From Oceanihabitans sp. IOP_32 (GTDB lineage Bacteria > Bacteroidota > Bacteroidia > Flavobacteriales > Flavobacteriaceae): DNA of 64,000 nucleotides. The translations under genes were made by a program, and so were the position numbers. The stretch is taken from positions 2,921,001 through 2,985,000 of the forward strand of contig NZ_CP040813.1 of NCBI RefSeq assembly GCF_009498295.1. Direction: 5' to 3'. Below are positions 35,248 to 45,370 of this stretch, in pieces; within the stretch, counting starts at the first letter, position 1, and every line of letters starts with the position of its first letter. Below the pieces are notes generated by a model, which saw only the letters and a program-made list of their open reading frames with translations, searched no databases and was not told where the DNA came from.

Positions 35248-35514
35248 TTATACCAATTTAGTTTTGAAATGTCGTATTATTAATTTGAATTATTTTTTGT
35301 TCAGATGATATAGAAATCGCAGATTCACGAACTCATTATTTTACTATAATATGGGCGTGAGCTAAAATCAAAGCATAGCCTGAGTTATGGTTTTATTTTA
35401 TACCGAAATATGGGCGAAAAAGAACTGCGAAGCACATCACGAACACCTATTTATAACATAGAAAAATGTGAGTAAACGAATTATATGTGGCATGACATGG
35501 CTAATTTGGTATAA
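35248..35514. repeat. Possible MITE-like element
   Basis: 267 bp in a 444-bp gene-free gap, bounded by 14-bp inverted ends TTATACCAATTTAG and CTAATTTGGTATAA (13 of 14). ATATGGGCG occurs twice inside (35349, 35405). There is no ORF and no obvious target duplication. Only one copy is in this window, so the element status is not proven. Confidence 0.4.
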
Positions 35515-35531
35515 GCCCATATATAAAAGCA

Positions 35532-35569
35532 AAAAACGTTGTTTTAGTATTTTCTAAAACAACGTTTTT
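35532..35569 (-). terminator. Strong terminator after the anti-sigma gene
   Basis: A 16-bp perfect stem AAAAACGTTGTTTTAG/CTAAAACAACGTTTTT with a 6-nt loop, 25 bp beyond the stop of the anti-sigma gene. It may work in both directions. Confidence 0.88.
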
Positions 35570-35593
35570 AATTCAGTTACTATGATTTCAATA

Positions 35594-36388
35594 TTAATGC
35601 AATGTAATATCTGCTACGGCATTATCTAAAGATGCTGTATTGTCTGTGCTTCCTCCTTTAGGCTCAATAGTTATTTTTAGAGCTAAAGCGTCTTCTGTGT
35701 AAGGCAATGATTTAAGCTGTCTGTCGGTTTCACTTAAAATACCTAAACTAACCATTTTTCCTTGTAACTCTGCCCAAATTTGGTAGCATTGTTCTTCTGG
35801 TAATTGCGGTAGTGAAACGACATCAATCATAGATGTTTTTTCTTTAGAGTTTATGTAAGCAACCGTTTTTAAATCTTTAGCACGCTCGTTTCCTTTAATA
35901 ATATATTTTTCTGTTTCTGGATTGTTTAGATTTAAAAGTTGTCTCATCACACTATCTAATCTAAGGTTGTTTTGTGCAATATCGTCTCGCAAATCAAAAA
36001 TTTCTTCAACAACAATTTGGTTCTCCTTCGATAGTTTTAAATTTTGCGTATAAAACAAATACGAAGTGCTGGCAAAAATTATAGCCGCTATACTCGCCGC
36101 AACAGAAAATCTATACCATTTCTTGTATTTGTATGTGGGCTTTAATTTTATAACAGGTTTGTCATCCAGTGTTTCTAAAATATTATTTAACACACTTTTT
36201 GGTGCTTCAATAGCGTTGCTTTTAGCCACTATCTCCAAATGGTGTTGTAGTACGTTGTAAGCGTTCTGTACTTCTGGGTATCTCGCTATGTAGCTTTCAA
36301 CCTGCGCTGTTTCGGCAGAAGTTGTATCCCCTAATAGATATCTTTCTAAAAGGTCAGAACTTAAAAAAGTATTTATTTTCTCATTCAT
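35594..36388 (-). CDS. Anti-sigma factor, RskA-like
   Basis: 264 residues. The N-terminal zinc-less anti-sigma domain (about 1-85; LLERYLLGDTTSAE) is followed by one membrane helix (about 100-122), a short coiled coil and the RskA C-terminal domain (VSLPQLPEEQCYQIWAELQGK, LKITIEPKGGS). It lies 11 bp after the sigma gene and would hold that sigma factor at the membrane until an envelope signal releases it. Confidence 0.93.
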   Translation of the reverse strand: MNEKINTFLSSDLLERYLLGDTTSAETAQVESYIARYPEVQNAYNVLQHHLEIVAKSNAIEAPKSVLNNILETLDDKPVIKLKPTYKYKKWYRFSVAASIAAIIFASTSYLFYTQNLKLSKENQIVVEEIFDLRDDIAQNNLRLDSVMRQLLNLNNPETEKYIIKGNERAKDLKTVAYINSKEKTSMIDVVSLPQLPEEQCYQIWAELQGKMVSLGILSETDRQLKSLPYTEDALALKITIEPKGGSTDNTASLDNAVADITLH

Positions 36389-36399
36389 GACGTTGTTTA

Positions 36400-36930
36400 T
36401 TATGGGTTGTAAATTTTTTTTAATTCTCGTAATCCTATTTTTAATCTTGATTTTATAGTCCCTAGCGGAATGTCTAATTCGTCGCTAGCCTCTTGCTGTG
36501 TCATGCCCTCAAAGAAGAGTGCGTTTATTACTATTTGATATTTTACATCTAAACTACTTAAATGTTTTTGTATATCTAAAACATCTTGATTTAACTCTCC
36601 CGACGTTATTTTATATACGGTAGAAGTTTCAATTTGGACTTCTTTTTCTGTTTTATTTTTTAAAGATCTTACCTTATCAATAGACGTATTATAAGCAATT
36701 CTATAGAGCCATGTAAAGAGTTTAGCTTTGCTAGCATCGTATTTTTTAGAATATTTCCAAACCTTTACAAAGGTTTCTTGTAATACGTCTTGGGCGATAT
36801 CGTCCTCAGCTATTACTTTTTTAATAACACCGTACAAGGCATCTGCATAGTTTTCGTACAATAACGTTATGGCCTTTTTATCTCCTTTTTCAAGAAGATT
36901 AACAATGTCTTTTTCTATGGCTGAAATCAA
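36400..36930 (-). CDS. ECF sigma factor, partner of the RskA-like anti-sigma
   Basis: 176 residues; the likely start is TTG. Region 2 has DIAQDVLQETFVKVWKY and KLFTWLYRIAYNTSIDKVR. Region 4 has VINALFFEGMTQQEASDELDIPLGTIKSRL. The gene is first in a two-gene operon with its anti-sigma. Targets are not visible from the window. Confidence 0.93.
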   Translation of the reverse strand: MISAIEKDIVNLLEKGDKKAITLLYENYADALYGVIKKVIAEDDIAQDVLQETFVKVWKYSKKYDASKAKLFTWLYRIAYNTSIDKVRSLKNKTEKEVQIETSTVYKITSGELNQDVLDIQKHLSSLDVKYQIVINALFFEGMTQQEASDELDIPLGTIKSRLKIGLRELKKIYNP

Positions 36931-36996
36931 AATAAGTTTGTTTATTAGGTAATGATTTGTTTGATAAGAATGTCAAAGTTAGAAATTTCTTTTAGA

Positions 36997-38010
36997 TTAT
37001 AAGATGTTTACTTCGGCTTCAATTGAAATATTAAAAAGTCTTTTCACCGTTTTCTGAATAAGTTTAGATAGTTTTAAGATATTCGAACCATCGGCATCGC
37101 TATAATTTACTAATACCAATGCTTGTTTTTTGTGCACGCCATAATTCCCGAAACATTTACCTTTAAAACCTGCTTTTTCTATTAGCCAGCCGGCAGGAAT
37201 TTTTACCTCATTCTCCGAAATGACGTAGCTTGGAATTTCAGGGAAATTGTTAACTAAATCCAGGTAATGCGTTTTTGTAATTATTGGGTTTTTAAAAAAA
37301 CTGCCGCTATTTCCAATGTCTTTTGGGTTTGGTAATTTGCTTTCGCGGATAGCTATTACGGCTTTCGATACGTCTTGAATGGTTGGATTTGATATATTCA
37401 TTAATTCAAGTTGAGAGGCAATACTACCATAGTTTATATTTAGTTGGTGTGCTTTTTTGCTGAGTTTAAAAGTAACACTAACAATAACGTATTTTCCTTT
37501 CTCTTGTTGTTTGAAAATAGAATTTCTGTAACCAAAATCACAATCGGTTTTCGAAAAGGTTTTAATTTTATGAGTTTCTATACACAGCCCTTCGCAAGAC
37601 ACGAAAGAATCTTTTAATTCTACGCCATAAGCCCCAATATTTTGAATAGGAGCAGTACCTACATTACCGGGAATTAGCGATAAATTCTCAAGTCCTCCAA
37701 AATCATGTTTTAAACTCCACAGGACAAACTCATGCCAGTTTTCACCAGCATTTACTTTTATGGTAGCCGTATTTTCGTCTTCAGAAATAATAGAAATTCC
37801 CTTTAGGTTAACATGAATTACGAGGGCCTCTATGTTTTTAGTAAGCAACATATTACTACCACCACCTAGCACAAATTTATTCGGGTAGTCTTTTAATTTT
37901 AAAACGGTTTTTAATTCGTTAATGCTGGAAACTGTTACAAAGTGATTTGCAAGAACATCAATACCAAAAGTATTGTACGGTTTTAGCGATATGTTTTTTG
38001 AAATTTGCAC
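36997..38010 (-). CDS. murB: UDP-N-acetylenolpyruvoylglucosamine reductase
   Basis: 337 residues, type I MurB. FAD-binding KFVLGGGSNML and LIPGNVGTAPIQNIGAYG; active-site Ser in NSGSFFKNP, and the C-terminal Glu in EAEVNIL. It reduces the enolpyruvyl group in peptidoglycan precursor synthesis. Its start codon is GTG and shares one base with the TAG of the aminotransferase gene, so the two are translationally coupled. Confidence 0.95.
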   Translation of the reverse strand: MQISKNISLKPYNTFGIDVLANHFVTVSSINELKTVLKLKDYPNKFVLGGGSNMLLTKNIEALVIHVNLKGISIISEDENTATIKVNAGENWHEFVLWSLKHDFGGLENLSLIPGNVGTAPIQNIGAYGVELKDSFVSCEGLCIETHKIKTFSKTDCDFGYRNSIFKQQEKGKYVIVSVTFKLSKKAHQLNINYGSIASQLELMNISNPTIQDVSKAVIAIRESKLPNPKDIGNSGSFFKNPIITKTHYLDLVNNFPEIPSYVISENEVKIPAGWLIEKAGFKGKCFGNYGVHKKQALVLVNYSDADGSNILKLSKLIQKTVKRLFNISIEAEVNIL

Positions 38011-39200
38011 TAGTCTTTGTAAATTTTTAAAGCCTCTTTAATAATGTTTACGGCTTTAATTAAACTTTCTTTATTAAGTACGTAGGCCATTCGTATTTGG
38101 TTTAATCCTTCACCAGGAGTTGAGTAAAACCCTGCTGCAGGAGCTACCATAACCGTTTCACCATTCACATCAAAATCTTCTAAAAGCCATTTCGCAAAAT
38201 GATCTGAATTTTTAACAGGTAATTCGGCAATACAATAAAAGGCACCTTTAGGTTTGGCCACTTTTACACCTTCTATTTTCTGCAATTCGGTAATTAAAGT
38301 ATTTCTTCTTTCTGTATACTCTTGTTTTACGTCATCAAAATAACTTTGTGGGGTCTCTAAAGCGGCCTCACTTGCAATTTGTGCTAGTGTTGGCGGACTT
38401 AAACGTGCTTGTGCAAATTTAAGAGCAGTTTGTATAACTGCTTTATTTCTAGATACCAAACAGCCTATTCGTGCCCCACACATGCTGTAGCGCTTAGAAA
38501 CAGAATCTATCATAATAGCATGGTCTTCTAAACCTGCTTCTTGCATAATTGAGTAATGCGAAACACCATCGTAAGTAAATTCTCTATAAACTTCATCAGC
38601 TATTAGAAACAGATCGTGTTTTTTAACAATATCAGCAAGTTTTTTAATTTCTTCTTTAGAGTATAAATAGCCTGTTGGATTGCCTGGATTACAAATTAAA
38701 ATAGCTTTTGTTTTTGGAGTAATTAGTTTTTCAAAAGCTTCAATTGGAGGTAGGGCAAAATTATCTTCAATTTTAGATATTACAGGAACAACTTGTATGC
38801 CCGATGCTCTTGAAAACCCATTATAATTAGCGTAAAATGGTTCTGGGATAATAATTTCATCATCCACATCCATAATACTTCCAAAAGCAAACAATAAGGC
38901 TTCACTGCCACCAGTAGTTACGATTATATCGTCGTGTTTTACGGTAATATCATGTTTTTTATAATAATCTGAAATTTTTTCTCTGTAAACTTCAGAGCCT
39001 TCAGAACGCGAATAAGCCAAAACCTCAATATTGCTGTCTTTTACCGCTTGCATGGCGATTTCTGGCGTTTTTATATCGGGTTGTCCAATATTTAAATAGT
39101 AAATAGATTTTCCATTTTTTTCAGCTTGTTCTGCAAATGGAACGAGTTTTCGTATTGGAGACTCAGGCATTAATTGCCCTTTTTTAGATATTGATGGCAT
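38010..39200 (-). CDS. PLP-dependent aminotransferase (class I/II, aspartate family)
   Basis: 396 residues. YLNIGQPDIKTPE at the N-terminus, TGGSEALLFA phosphate loop, NPGNPTGYLY, DEVYREF and the Schiff-base Lys236 in DSVSKRYSMCGARIG. It is typical of type I-gamma aspartate or aromatic aminotransferases; the exact donor cannot be told. It is the upstream partner of murB in a two-gene operon. Confidence 0.92.
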   Translation of the reverse strand: MPSISKKGQLMPESPIRKLVPFAEQAEKNGKSIYYLNIGQPDIKTPEIAMQAVKDSNIEVLAYSRSEGSEVYREKISDYYKKHDITVKHDDIIVTTGGSEALLFAFGSIMDVDDEIIIPEPFYANYNGFSRASGIQVVPVISKIEDNFALPPIEAFEKLITPKTKAILICNPGNPTGYLYSKEEIKKLADIVKKHDLFLIADEVYREFTYDGVSHYSIMQEAGLEDHAIMIDSVSKRYSMCGARIGCLVSRNKAVIQTALKFAQARLSPPTLAQIASEAALETPQSYFDDVKQEYTERRNTLITELQKIEGVKVAKPKGAFYCIAELPVKNSDHFAKWLLEDFDVNGETVMVAPAAGFYSTPGEGLNQIRMAYVLNKESLIKAVNIIKEALKIYKD

Positions 39201-39313
39201 GAAAATAAAGTTTAACTAGCAAAGTTGAGAAAATTATCTTAAAGTTTATTTAAAAACCATTATAAAAGATGAAAGATGTCTTAATTTGTTGTAAATTAAT
39301 AAGAAAATTTTGA

Positions 39314-40651
39314 ATGCGTAAATGCTTATCGCTTTTTTTAATCTTCTTATGCCTGAGTAACTTCACCTACGCTCAAGGGAAATTTGTAGTTCAAAATAAA
39401 AAGGGATCTGACAAAATAAAATTTCAGCTCATAAATAATTTAATCATTATTCCTGTGGAAATTAATGGTGTAACGCTATCATTTTTGTTAGATACTGGGG
39501 TTAGCAAACCCATAGTTTTCAATTTTATAAATGTTTCCGACACCTTGGAAATAAAAAATGCAAAAAAAATATTTTTAAGAGGACTTGGTGAAGGCACTTT
39601 AGTTGAAGCGTACAGATCTAAAAATAATGTTTTTAAAATTGGGGATGCCATTAAGTTTAACCAAGATTTATATGCCATACACGAAAGTAATTTAAATTTT
39701 GCGCCTAGATTGGGTGTGCCTGTTCATGGTATTTTAGGTTTCGATTTGTTTAAAGATTTGATTGTAGAGATTAATTATGCCAATAAATTTATAAGGGTTA
39801 CAGCACCTAATAAGTTCCAATATAAAACCTGCAAAAAATGTGTAAAATTTCCACTAGAGTTTTTTAATAATAAACCCTATATTAATGTAAAAGTTAGTAT
39901 TAACGACAGGCAAATTCCCGTAAAACTCCTTATTGATTCTGGTGGTAGTGATTCCTTATGGTTATTCGAAAATGATTCCCTAGGTATTGTGTCCGACAAG
40001 AAATATTTTAATGATTTTTTAGGGTACGGACTTAGTGGCAGTGTTTATGGTAAACGCTCTAAAATAGACGAAATAATATTAAATAAGTATAAGCTTAAAA
40101 ATGCCAATGTGGCTTATCCAGAGCCGAATTCTATTGTGTTGGCAAAAAAAATAACGGGCCGAAATGGAACCTTAGCTGGTAATGTTTTAAAACGATTTAA
40201 TGTTATTTTCGATTATAGGAATGCCATAGTAACTTTTAAAAAAAACAATTATTTTAAAGACGCTTTTAGATATAACAAAAGTGGCATTGAGATAGCCCAT
40301 AGTGGTGTGAGATTGGTAAAGGAAAGCGACCGTTCTGTAGTAAATAGAAATGCTTTAGCAAATGACAATCACAATAACGGAACACGAATTGTAATTGATA
40401 CTGGATATAAATTGACTTTAAAACCAGCCTATAAAATTGTCGAACTTAGAAAAGATTCACCAGCCTATCATGCTGGACTACAAAAAGGAGATATTATTTT
40501 AGCGATTAATGGAAATTCGGCTTTTAAATACGCTTTGCAGGAATTGGTACAGATGTTTTCTGCAGAGCACGGAAAAAAAATGAAACTGAAAGTAGAACGT
40601 AACGGTATGGTCTTAAATTTCACGTTTTATCTCGTCGATTTTTTCAAATAA
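39314..40651 (+). CDS. Secreted retropepsin-like aspartic protease with PDZ domain
   Basis: 445 residues. A signal peptide (ending TYAQ) precedes two pepsin-like lobes, each with an active-site motif: FLLDTGVS and LLIDSGGSDSLW. A PDZ domain follows (about 365-440; AYHAGLQKGDIILAINGN). Having both motifs in one chain allows an intramolecular active site. Related exported PDZ proteases are common in flavobacteria. It stands alone, divergent from the aminotransferase gene, and ends at a shared terminator. Confidence 0.88.
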   Translation: MRKCLSLFLIFLCLSNFTYAQGKFVVQNKKGSDKIKFQLINNLIIIPVEINGVTLSFLLDTGVSKPIVFNFINVSDTLEIKNAKKIFLRGLGEGTLVEAYRSKNNVFKIGDAIKFNQDLYAIHESNLNFAPRLGVPVHGILGFDLFKDLIVEINYANKFIRVTAPNKFQYKTCKKCVKFPLEFFNNKPYINVKVSINDRQIPVKLLIDSGGSDSLWLFENDSLGIVSDKKYFNDFLGYGLSGSVYGKRSKIDEIILNKYKLKNANVAYPEPNSIVLAKKITGRNGTLAGNVLKRFNVIFDYRNAIVTFKKNNYFKDAFRYNKSGIEIAHSGVRLVKESDRSVVNRNALANDNHNNGTRIVIDTGYKLTLKPAYKIVELRKDSPAYHAGLQKGDIILAINGNSAFKYALQELVQMFSAEHGKKMKLKVERNGMVLNFTFYLVDFFK

Positions 40652-40684
40652 AAAGGTCTGTGTTTTAAAAACGCAGACCTTTTT
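40650..40684. terminator. Bidirectional terminator
   Basis: Stem AAAAAGGTCTGTGT/ACGCAGACCTTTTT lies between two convergent genes, starting at the protease stop and ending 25 bp before the DUF1573 stop. Confidence 0.87.
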
Positions 40685-40709
40685 GTTAAAACCAGTATTT
40701 TTAGCTGGC

Positions 40710-41093
40710 TTATTTCTTCGATTCTACAACTAACCCTCTAATTTTTAAAGCCACTGTAGGTGTTTCGGCGTTAGAGATTACAGTTATTGTTTTTCTTATA
40801 GGCATTACTCTGTTAGTATCGTATTTTACAGATATTTTACCAGTTTCTCCAGGCATAATTGGACCTTCAGGTTTTTCAGGTATAGTACAGCCACAAGTTG
40901 AGGAAACTCTTGAAATTATAAGAGGAGCATCTCCTGTATTTGTAAATTCAAAAACTCTTAGGCCATCGGCACCTTTTTCAATTGTTCCGTAGTCAATGGT
41001 GTCCGATTTAAACTCAATTTTTGCTACTTTATCTTGAGCATTTACTGAGAGGCTAATCAGACCGATAAATAAAATTGTAATTAAATGTTTCAT
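40710..41093 (-). CDS. Exported DUF1573 protein
   Basis: 127 residues with a signal peptide ending SVNAQ. DUF1573 (about 24-110) has the hallmark SSTCGCTIP with paired Cys, GETGKISVKYDT, and a C-terminal VALKIRG strand. These proteins are periplasmic Ig-like domains of unknown role. A second, lipoprotein-type DUF1573 gene lies at 53106-53579. Confidence 0.9.
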   Translation of the reverse strand: MKHLITILFIGLISLSVNAQDKVAKIEFKSDTIDYGTIEKGADGLRVFEFTNTGDAPLIISRVSSTCGCTIPEKPEGPIMPGETGKISVKYDTNRVMPIRKTITVISNAETPTVALKIRGLVVESKK

Positions 41094-41290
41094 TACTTTT
41101 TAATTTTAAATTCATGTCAAACATACTCACTTTTTACACAACATACAAAAATTATTGTCATATTACCATTAAAGTGTCTACCCTCAACTTTTAATAAAGT
41201 ACCAAATATTTTCACTAAACATCTATGAAAATGCTTAAAATTCATCACGATCATTAGGCATTATAACTTTCACAGAAAAAGAAATATAAG

Positions 41291-41298
41291 TACTTTTG
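41291..41298 (+). promoter_or_regulatory. -7 element of the valS promoter
   Basis: TACTTTTG fits TAnnTTTG and lies 30 bp before the ATG at 41329. It contains the TTG at 41296 that would otherwise extend the frame, which argues for the ATG as true start. No good -33 TTG is seen. Confidence 0.6.
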
Positions 41299-41328
41299 CA
41301 GATTAATGTTCAAAAACTATTCCAAAGT

Positions 41329-43962
41329 ATGCAAATTCCATCAAAATACGATGCTAGAGAGGTAGAAGGTAAGTGGTACAACTACTGGATGAAACACAAT
41401 TATTTTCACTCAGAGCCCGACGAAAGAGAACCGTATACCATTGTAATTCCTCCACCAAATGTTACCGGTGTATTACATATGGGGCACATGCTTAACAATA
41501 CCATTCAAGATGTATTAATAAGACGTGCACGTTTACAAGGCAAAAACGCTTGTTGGGTACCTGGTACAGATCATGCCTCGATTGCTACCGAGGCTAAAGT
41601 TGTGGCCAAACTTAAAGAGCAGGGCATTGATAAAAATGATTTGTCTCGTGATGAATTTTTAAAACATGCTTGGGATTGGACTCACGAATACGGTGGCGTA
41701 ATACTTGAGCAACTTAAAAAATTGGGATGTTCTTGTGATTGGGACCGCACAAAATTTACCATGGATGAGGATATGAGCGCGGCCGTAATTAAGGTTTTTG
41801 TTGATTTGTATGAAAAAGGTCATATATATCGCGGCTATCGCATGGTAAACTGGGATCCTGAAGCCAAAACTACCTTGTCTGATGAAGAAGTAAACCATGT
41901 AGAACGTACCGATAAATTGTACTATGTGAAGTACAAAATTGAAGGTGAGAACGATTATATAACTATTGCAACCACACGTCCTGAAACCATTTTAGGCGAT
42001 ACCGCAGTGTGTATTAATCCCGTAGACGAACGTTTTACAAATCTAAAAGGTAAAAATGTAATAGTACCTATTTGTAATCGGGTTGTTCCTATTATTGAAG
42101 ACGATTATGTAGATATTGAATTTGGTACTGGTTGCCTAAAAATAACCCCAGCACACGATGTTAACGATAAAGAAATAGGCGAGCGCCACAATCTCGAAAT
42201 TATTGACGTCCTTAATGATGATGCGACCTTAAATAGTTACGGATTGCATCATGAAGGGAAAGATAGGGTAGTAGCCAGAGAAGATATCGCCAAAGAGCTT
42301 GAAGCCATGGGTGTTTTGGTAAAAACCGAAGCGATTACCCATAAAGTGGGTACAAGCGAGCGTACACATGCTGTTATAGAACCACGTTTAAGCGATCAAT
42401 GGTTTTTAAAAATGCAAGAGTTGGCTAAACCAGCTTTAGAAGCTGTTTTAGGGGAAGATCCAGAAATTAAACTGTTCCCTAAAAAGTTTGAAAGTACCTA
42501 CCGCCATTGGATGGAAAATGTGCGCGATTGGAACATTTCGCGTCAGTTAATATGGGGTCAACAAATTCCCGCTTTTTATTATGGCGACGGTAAAGAAGAT
42601 TTCGTAGTTGCCGAAACTATTGAAGCGGCTTTAGTAAAAGCTAAAGCAAAGACCAACAATCAAGAACTAACAATACAAGATTTAAAACAAGAAACCGATG
42701 CTTTAGACACTTGGTTCTCCTCATGGTTATGGCCAATTAGTGTTTTTGATGGCATTAGAAACCCCGAAAACGAAGACATAAACTATTATTACCCAACGAA
42801 CGATTTGGTTACTGGACCCGATATTTTATTTTTCTGGGTAGCACGAATGATTGTTGCTGGTTACGAATATAGAGGCGAGAGACCTTTCGAAAATGTATAT
42901 TTAACAGGTTTGGTACGCGATAAGCAACGTCGAAAAATGAGTAAATCTTTAGGCAACTCGCCAGATGCCTTAAACCTTATTGAAACCTATGGTGCCGATG
43001 GGGTTCGAGTGGGACTTTTATTGAGCTCTGCCGCAGGAAACGATCTCATGTTTGATGAAGCCCTATGTAACCAAGGTAAAGGGTTTGCCAATAAAATCTG
43101 GAATGCCTTTAGGCTAATTAACGGTTGGGAAGTGGCCAATATTGAACAACCAAAGTCGAGTGCTATCGCCATAAATTGGTTTGAAGCTAAATTTCAAAAA
43201 GCTTTAATCGAGATTGAGGATCATTTCAGTAAATACAGATTAAGCGATGCTTTAATGAGTATGTATAAGTTAATTTATGATGATTTCTGTGGCTGGTTCT
43301 TAGAGATGATAAAGCCAGCATACCAGCAACCCATCGATAAGAGAACTTACGATGCCGCTATATCGATTCTAGAAAATAATTTAAAGATATTACATCCGTT
43401 TATGCCATTTTTAACTGAAGAGATTTGGCAGCATATAACCAAAAGAACACCAGAAGAAGCTCTAATTGTATCAAAATGGCCAGAAAATAAAACTGTAAAT
43501 ACGGCGCTTATTTCCGAATTTGATTTTGCAGCCGAAGTGATTTCTGGTATCCGTACCATTAGAAAACAGAAAAACATTGCTTTTAAAGACGCCATTGGGT
43601 TCTCTGTCATTAATAATGAAAACGCGAGTAAGACCTTTGATGCTATTATAGCGAAATTAGGTAATCTTGAAACGGTTAATTATGTAGACGAGCCTATTGA
43701 AGGGGCGCTAACGTTTAGAGTAAAATCTAACGAATATTTTGTGCCAATGGCAGGGAATATTGATGTTGAAGCAGAGGTTAAAAAACTAACCGATGAGTTA
43801 AGTTATACTGAAGGCTTTTTAAAATCGGTACAAAAGAAACTTTCAAATGAACGTTTTGTTGCAGGTGCACCAGAACAAGTTGTGGCCAGCGAAAAGAAAA
43901 AAGAAGCCGATGCTATGGCTAAAATTGAAACTTTAAAAGCGAGTTTGGCGAGTTTGAAGTAA
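41329..43962 (+). CDS. valS: Valyl-tRNA synthetase
   Basis: 877 residues from the ATG at 41329. Class I motifs: HIGH as HMGH (50-53, [14 protein letters not shown]) and KMSKS at 536-540. The editing domain lies between ([15 protein letters not shown]), the anticodon-binding domain follows, and the C-terminal tRNA-binding coiled coil (about 805-877) is that of ValS rather than IleS. It charges tRNA-Val and edits Thr. Its length is normal. It is a single gene with its own promoter and terminator. Confidence 0.97.
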   Translation: MQIPSKYDAREVEGKWYNYWMKHNYFHSEPDEREPYTIVIPPPNVTGVLHMGHMLNNTIQDVLIRRARLQGKNACWVPGTDHASIATEAKVVAKLKEQGIDKNDLSRDEFLKHAWDWTHEYGGVILEQLKKLGCSCDWDRTKFTMDEDMSAAVIKVFVDLYEKGHIYRGYRMVNWDPEAKTTLSDEEVNHVERTDKLYYVKYKIEGENDYITIATTRPETILGDTAVCINPVDERFTNLKGKNVIVPICNRVVPIIEDDYVDIEFGTGCLKITPAHDVNDKEIGERHNLEIIDVLNDDATLNSYGLHHEGKDRVVAREDIAKELEAMGVLVKTEAITHKVGTSERTHAVIEPRLSDQWFLKMQELAKPALEAVLGEDPEIKLFPKKFESTYRHWMENVRDWNISRQLIWGQQIPAFYYGDGKEDFVVAETIEAALVKAKAKTNNQELTIQDLKQETDALDTWFSSWLWPISVFDGIRNPENEDINYYYPTNDLVTGPDILFFWVARMIVAGYEYRGERPFENVYLTGLVRDKQRRKMSKSLGNSPDALNLIETYGADGVRVGLLLSSAAGNDLMFDEALCNQGKGFANKIWNAFRLINGWEVANIEQPKSSAIAINWFEAKFQKALIEIEDHFSKYRLSDALMSMYKLIYDDFCGWFLEMIKPAYQQPIDKRTYDAAISILENNLKILHPFMPFLTEEIWQHITKRTPEEALIVSKWPENKTVNTALISEFDFAAEVISGIRTIRKQKNIAFKDAIGFSVINNENASKTFDAIIAKLGNLETVNYVDEPIEGALTFRVKSNEYFVPMAGNIDVEAEVKKLTDELSYTEGFLKSVQKKLSNERFVAGAPEQVVASEKKKEADAMAKIETLKASLASLK

Positions 43963-44011
43963 GATAGTATAAGGTTTTATTGTATTTGAAAAATATTTTA
44001 GCTTAAAAAAC

Positions 44012-44055
44012 AAAACAGCTAATCATGAAATTTATTTTTACGATTAGCTGTTTTT
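44012..44055 (+). terminator. Terminator of valS
   Basis: Stem AAAACAGCTAATC/GATTAGCTGTTTT with a 17-nt loop and a T run, 50 bp after the stop. Confidence 0.82.
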
Positions 44056-44240
44056 ATTGAAACACATTTCAGTAAATTACCTTTAGGTAGTAGTACAATA
44101 AAGCTTCTTAACATCGAGTTTTTAAGACGATTTGCACAAAAACTTTAATCGATTGATTTAAAAGCTATTATAAACTTCAGAATAAAATATTGTATAAAAT
44201 TAACTTGATTTACAATTAATTAAAAAAATTTAGAATAGTC

Positions 44241-44981
44241 CTATATTTTTCTTCGCTCTTTATACTCTTTTAGTCTTTTAATTAGGGCATCCTCCATGTC
44301 GTCATAGAGCAAACTTAAAAGTAAGATTAGCCCGCCAAAAATTAAAGTGTTTATTTTTAAGTTTAACTCCGAATAAAAATAACCTCCAATAAAGCCTCCT
44401 AAAAAAAAGAAGGATATAATATAAATTCTTAATTTAATATTGGATTTTAGCTGCGTTCTATTGGTGTATAATTTTGGAAAGAAAAGTTGAGACAGTTCAA
44501 TGCCTAAATCGGTAAATAAGCCTGTTAGGTGTGTTGTTCTCACTACAGCATTTGATATTTTGGTTACAAAGGAATTCTGAAGTCCCATAGCAAAAAGTAA
44601 CAAACAAACAACTATATCAGTATATTTTAACGCTATAAAATTACTTAGTAGACCGATTGAAATTAAAATCAAACATTCAATTAATATGGGTATAAAATAT
44701 ACGTTTAATCGTTTGTTCTCTTTGAATTTTGCAATAAGAAAACCAGAAAAAAAAGAACCAAAAAGAAATGAAAAGATATACAGAAAATAGACAGTACCTC
44801 GCCAGAACTTCAAATTAGCAACGTCGTTAATGAATAGCGCAAAATGCCCGGTTACATTGGTTGTTAGTTGGTTATAAGCCAAAAACCCCGTCACATTTAC
44901 TATCCCAGCCACAATAGAAAGCACAGATGCTATTCGAATATTATGCTGTAAAGTCCTATTTTCTCCTTGGTGTCTAAACAT
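44241..44981 (-). CDS. YoaK-family (DUF1275) membrane protein
   Basis: 246 residues with six predicted membrane helices. VAGIVNVTGFLAYNQLTTNVTGHF and RTTHLTGLFTDLGIEL are the conserved DUF1275 loops. The function of the family is unknown; transport has been suggested. It lies alone on the minus strand, 122 bp upstream of the end of the ACBP gene. Confidence 0.88.
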   Translation of the reverse strand: MFRHQGENRTLQHNIRIASVLSIVAGIVNVTGFLAYNQLTTNVTGHFALFINDVANLKFWRGTVYFLYIFSFLFGSFFSGFLIAKFKENKRLNVYFIPILIECLILISIGLLSNFIALKYTDIVVCLLLFAMGLQNSFVTKISNAVVRTTHLTGLFTDLGIELSQLFFPKLYTNRTQLKSNIKLRIYIISFFFLGGFIGGYFYSELNLKINTLIFGGLILLLSLLYDDMEDALIKRLKEYKERRKI

Positions 44982-45103
44982 CTTACTTCCAATTACTTCA
45001 GTCTATAGAATTCAGCATTAGCTTTGTATCTAAAAACAGCAAGTATTGGAATGTGCTATGCCATTATCGCTTTATTTTAGATAAACAAAAATGTAAAAAA
45101 AGT

Positions 45104-45370
45104 TTACTTCCGGTATAAAAAATAATCATTTACCAAGGTAATGTATTCTTTTTTTGCTTGTTCTTTGCTAATATTTTTTGCTTGAAATAATGCATTAGTT
45201 TTAAATGCGTTAATTATGGGTTTTTTACTCTGTGGAGGACCATAATCGTCTGTTGCTCTTTTATAGAAAGCATATAACTTTAAAAGCGTATCAGCAGGAA
45301 AAAGACCAGTGTACGAATTTACTCGGTTTACGGCTTCTAAAAACTCTATATCTAACTTTTTATTACTCAT
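45104..45370 (-). CDS. Acyl-CoA-binding protein (ACBP)
   Basis: 88 residues from the ATG at 45370; the in-frame TTG upstream is unlikely. The four-helix ACBP pattern is present: LLKLYAFYKRATDDYGPP is the acyl-CoA site, and KEQAKKEYITLVNDY lies at the end. The start overlaps the psd stop by 8 nt, so it is coupled to lipid synthesis genes. It would carry acyl-CoA in the cytoplasm. Confidence 0.9.
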   Translation of the reverse strand: MSNKKLDIEFLEAVNRVNSYTGLFPADTLLKLYAFYKRATDDYGPPQSKKPIINAFKTNALFQAKNISKEQAKKEYITLVNDYFLYRK

